Assembly (NCBI GenBank): GCA_034096865.1
Contig: JAWQFJ010005648.1
Location: 1-11,210, forward strand
Length of the DNA stretch: 11,210 bases
Origin: Theodoxus fluviatilis
Lineage: Eukaryota > Mollusca > Gastropoda > Cycloneritida > Neritidae
Direction of reading: 5' to 3'
Shown: positions 10,001 through 11,210 of the stretch, in pieces
Layout: every line of letters starts with the position of its first letter
How positions within the stretch are numbered: position 1 is the first letter of the stretch
Translations under genes and position numbers: made by a program
The notes under the pieces: model-generated
Databases searched by the model: none
The model's input: only the letters and a program-made list of their open reading frames with translations
Told to the model about the DNA's origin: nothing

Positions 10001-10326
10001 CACTGTTGGGGTGCCAGCACTGGTGGGATGCACTTCACTGTTGGGGTGCCAGCACTGGTGGGATGCACTTCACTGTTGGGGTGCCAGCACTGGTGGGATG
10101 CACTTCACTGTTGGGGTGCCTGCACTGGTGGGATGCACTTCACTGTTGGGGTGCCTGCACTGGTGGGATGCACTTCACTGTTGGGGTGCCTGCACTGATA
10201 GGATGCACTTCACTGTTGGGGTGCCTGCACTGGTGGGATGCACTTCACTGTTGGGGTGCCTGCACTGGTGGGATGCACTTCACTGTTGGGGTGCAAGCAC
10301 TGGTGGGATGCACTTCACTGTTGGGG
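4048..10326. repeat. Large 35-bp minisatellite array, about 179 unit equivalents
   Basis: This 6,279-bp head-to-tail array has a 35-bp unit made of CACTGTTGGGGTGCCTG (17 bp) followed by CACTGGTGGGATGCACTT (18 bp). Most units are identical. The commonest variant changes CCTGC to CCAGC. Some units have lost one half, leaving an 18-bp step. Rare lesions are a 1-bp deletion at about 7233, a 9-bp deletion after 9085, G-to-A at 9960, two G-to-A changes at 10198 and 10200, and C-to-A at 10295. The first unit (4048-4082) is degenerate; the right end stops abruptly at GGGG followed by AGCGAGGC. The plus unit has no TAA, TAG or TGA, so all three plus frames stay open for over 2,000 codons (starting at 4031, 4075 and 4110), all giving the same 35-residue repeat. 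The minus unit has TGA once, which closes each minus frame every 105 bp. I judge the open frames to be spurious. Confidence 0.98.
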
Positions 10327-10575
10327 AGCGAGGCAGTTCGTGTAGAAACACTGCTCTTGCTTGTGTAGAGCACTGTAGTCCTGATCGAGTGTGTCATGCT
10401 TTTCCAACTTGTTCATAGACAGCGTGGGGCTGCAGTACTGGGTATGGATGAGAGGGTGGCTGCACTGCAGACATCTCAATGCTTGTCTCCATTTTGCCAA
10501 GTCCCATTTCGCCAGCATCTGTGCTTCCCACAAGGGTAGAAACAAACTACACGAATGACTTCCACCGAGACTAAA
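10327..10575 (-). other. Coding-like fragment with an L-A-K-W-D-L-A-K-W motif
   Basis: On the minus strand a frame opens after a TGA at about 10576 and runs into the array, stopping near 10315. Its translation looks protein-like: WEAQMLAKWDLAKWRQ, a Cys/His segment (LRCLQCSHPLIH), then a polar charged part (NKLEKHDTLDQDY). An AG acceptor-like site precedes it (TTTCTGATTTAG on the minus strand), so it could be an exon. The first ATG is just before L-A-K-W-D. The family is not recognised. Its link with the fragment at 10980-11126 is the best reason to take it seriously. It may be a mobile-element remnant or a gene cut by the array boundary. Confidence 0.3.
10480..10515 (-). repeat. 36-bp imperfect inverted repeat, arm 1
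   Basis: Read on the minus strand, this 36-bp segment matches 11058-11093 on the plus strand at about 29 of 36 positions. Inside it are two 15-bp units, CTGGCGAAATGGGAC and TTGGCAAAATGGAGA, which encode L-A-K-W-D and L-A-K-W-R. Confidence 0.7.
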
Positions 10576-10979
10576 TCAGAAAACTTTCGGCATTTTTTCA
10601 TTTCTTTAGCTTCATTTTAATTATTTTCTGCAGCCATTATATAAAAGAAACAACTGTTGTTCATCATCTCAAGGCTACTTAAAAGTTTAAAAGAGTGGCA
10701 TGGATGCAACATCATTATTATCACCTTTCTTTTCTCTCTTTTACCACACATTTCTACTTTTGTGGATCATTTATGTTATGTTGTCTTTCTTTCATCTTTA
10801 TTCTTTGACACGACTATTGGACTGTCAGTTCCAAATGTGAAGTTTCCTGTCTTCTTTTTTTGTTGTTGGGATTTTCATGCCAACATTTGGTAAGTTACAT
10901 AGGAAGCTCAGAATTTTCAAGGATGCCTAGAAAAAGAAGCACTGTTGTTGTGAGAAACCATGCACACCCTTAACATGGA
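10576..10979. other. Non-coding, AT-rich stretch
   Basis: T-rich and A-rich DNA. The plus-strand frame at 10657-10893 gives a Phe/Ile/Leu-rich translation typical of T-rich non-coding DNA. The donor-like TTTGGTAAGT at about 10886-10895 has no convincing exon before it. Confidence 0.5.
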
Positions 10980-11126
10980 ATGGAGGAGAAGCCAGGATTT
11001 GACATTGGACAGCTGGACACGCCTTCCAAAGGAGAGGGCGCCAGTGAGAGCAAAGCGTTGGCGAAATGGGAATTGGCGAAATGTGTTCAAGCACAAAGTG
11101 GCATTCTCTTGCGTCAAGTCAACTGA
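10980..11126 (+). other. Short coding-like ORF, 48 codons, with L-A-K-W-E-L-A-K-C
   Basis: An ATG at 10980 opens a 48-residue frame ending with TGA at 11124-11126, and an in-frame TAA lies at 10971-10973. The translation begins M-E-E-K-P-G-F-D-I-G-Q-L-D and is hydrophilic and natural in composition, with a Gly/Ser/Glu-rich stretch, then ALAKWELAKCVQAQ. The motif matches the minus-strand fragment at 10480-10515 in the same reading frame, and several base differences are synonymous or conservative. No known family is recognised. It may be a remnant exon, a mobile-element fragment or a small gene. No polyadenylation signal was identified. Confidence 0.3.
11058..11093 (+). repeat. 36-bp imperfect inverted repeat, arm 2
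   Basis: Partner of 10480-10515. Two 15-bp units, TTGGCGAAATGGGAA and TTGGCGAAATGTGTT, lie head to tail, followed by CAAGCA, which is also kept in the partner arm. Confidence 0.7.
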
Positions 11127-11210
11127 CTGTTGGAGCCCTTGGATAATCCTTTGCATTTTGTTTGTCCCACACCTGGGCTGTGCCACGTCTCAGCACCAAG
11201 ACAAACAAAC

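Noticed and set aside
4048..10326. CRISPR array
   Set aside because: The array has no unique spacers; the whole 35-bp unit repeats, and the setting is an animal genome with spliced exons.
4031..10418. Three giant plus-strand open frames of more than 2,000 codons as real genes
   Set aside because: They are the three frames of one stop-free 35-bp repeat and overlap completely. They have no unique domain, splice context or unique amino end, and their openness follows from the unit lacking stop triplets.
10657..10893. Membrane-protein-like frame followed by a GTAAGT donor-like site
   Set aside because: The hydrophobic translation is what T-rich DNA gives in any frame. There is no good acceptor or recognisable segment, so the donor-like site is probably chance.

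Overview
The window is a stretch of animal nuclear genome. It shows spliced exons with consensus acceptor and donor sites, long AT-rich introns or intergenic DNA, dispersed repeats and one very large minisatellite. There is no bacterial gene organisation. One exon (253-446) is clearly recognisable: the C-terminal half of the cyclic-nucleotide-binding homology domain of an ERG-type (KCNH2/6/7, Drosophila seizure) voltage-gated potassium channel. Its residues differ from vertebrate ERG at many positions, so an invertebrate is likely. A lophotrochozoan such as a mollusc would fit, but that is a weak inference.

Layout: (1) 15-128, first copy of a dispersed repeat. (2) 253-446, the ERG exon, then a 493-bp intron and a candidate second tail exon at 940-1048. 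(3) 1049-4047, mostly AT-rich non-coding DNA, holding a decayed coding-like stretch on the minus strand (about 1768-2107), a strong nested hairpin (2958-2993) and the second copy of the dispersed repeat (3024-3142). (4) 4048-10326, a 6.28-kb tandem array of a 35-bp unit, equal to about 179 units. (5) 10327-11210, unique sequence with two coding-like fragments in opposite orientation that share a short motif repeating L-A-K-W.

The array dominates the window. Its 35-bp unit is itself a diverged dimer of a 17-bp and an 18-bp half. The plus-strand unit has no stop triplet in any frame, and 35 is not a multiple of 3. All three plus frames therefore stay open for over 2,000 codons and encode the same 35-residue peptide repeat. 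I treat these giant open frames as a by-product of the repeat, not as genes. Variant units show structure: short units gather near both ends, and a T/A variant recurs in blocks that look like local duplications.

If the ERG gene continues past the right edge, the array lies in one of its introns; if 940-1146 is the last exon, it lies just downstream. The window alone cannot decide this. No RNA genes, CRISPR arrays or intact mobile elements were found.
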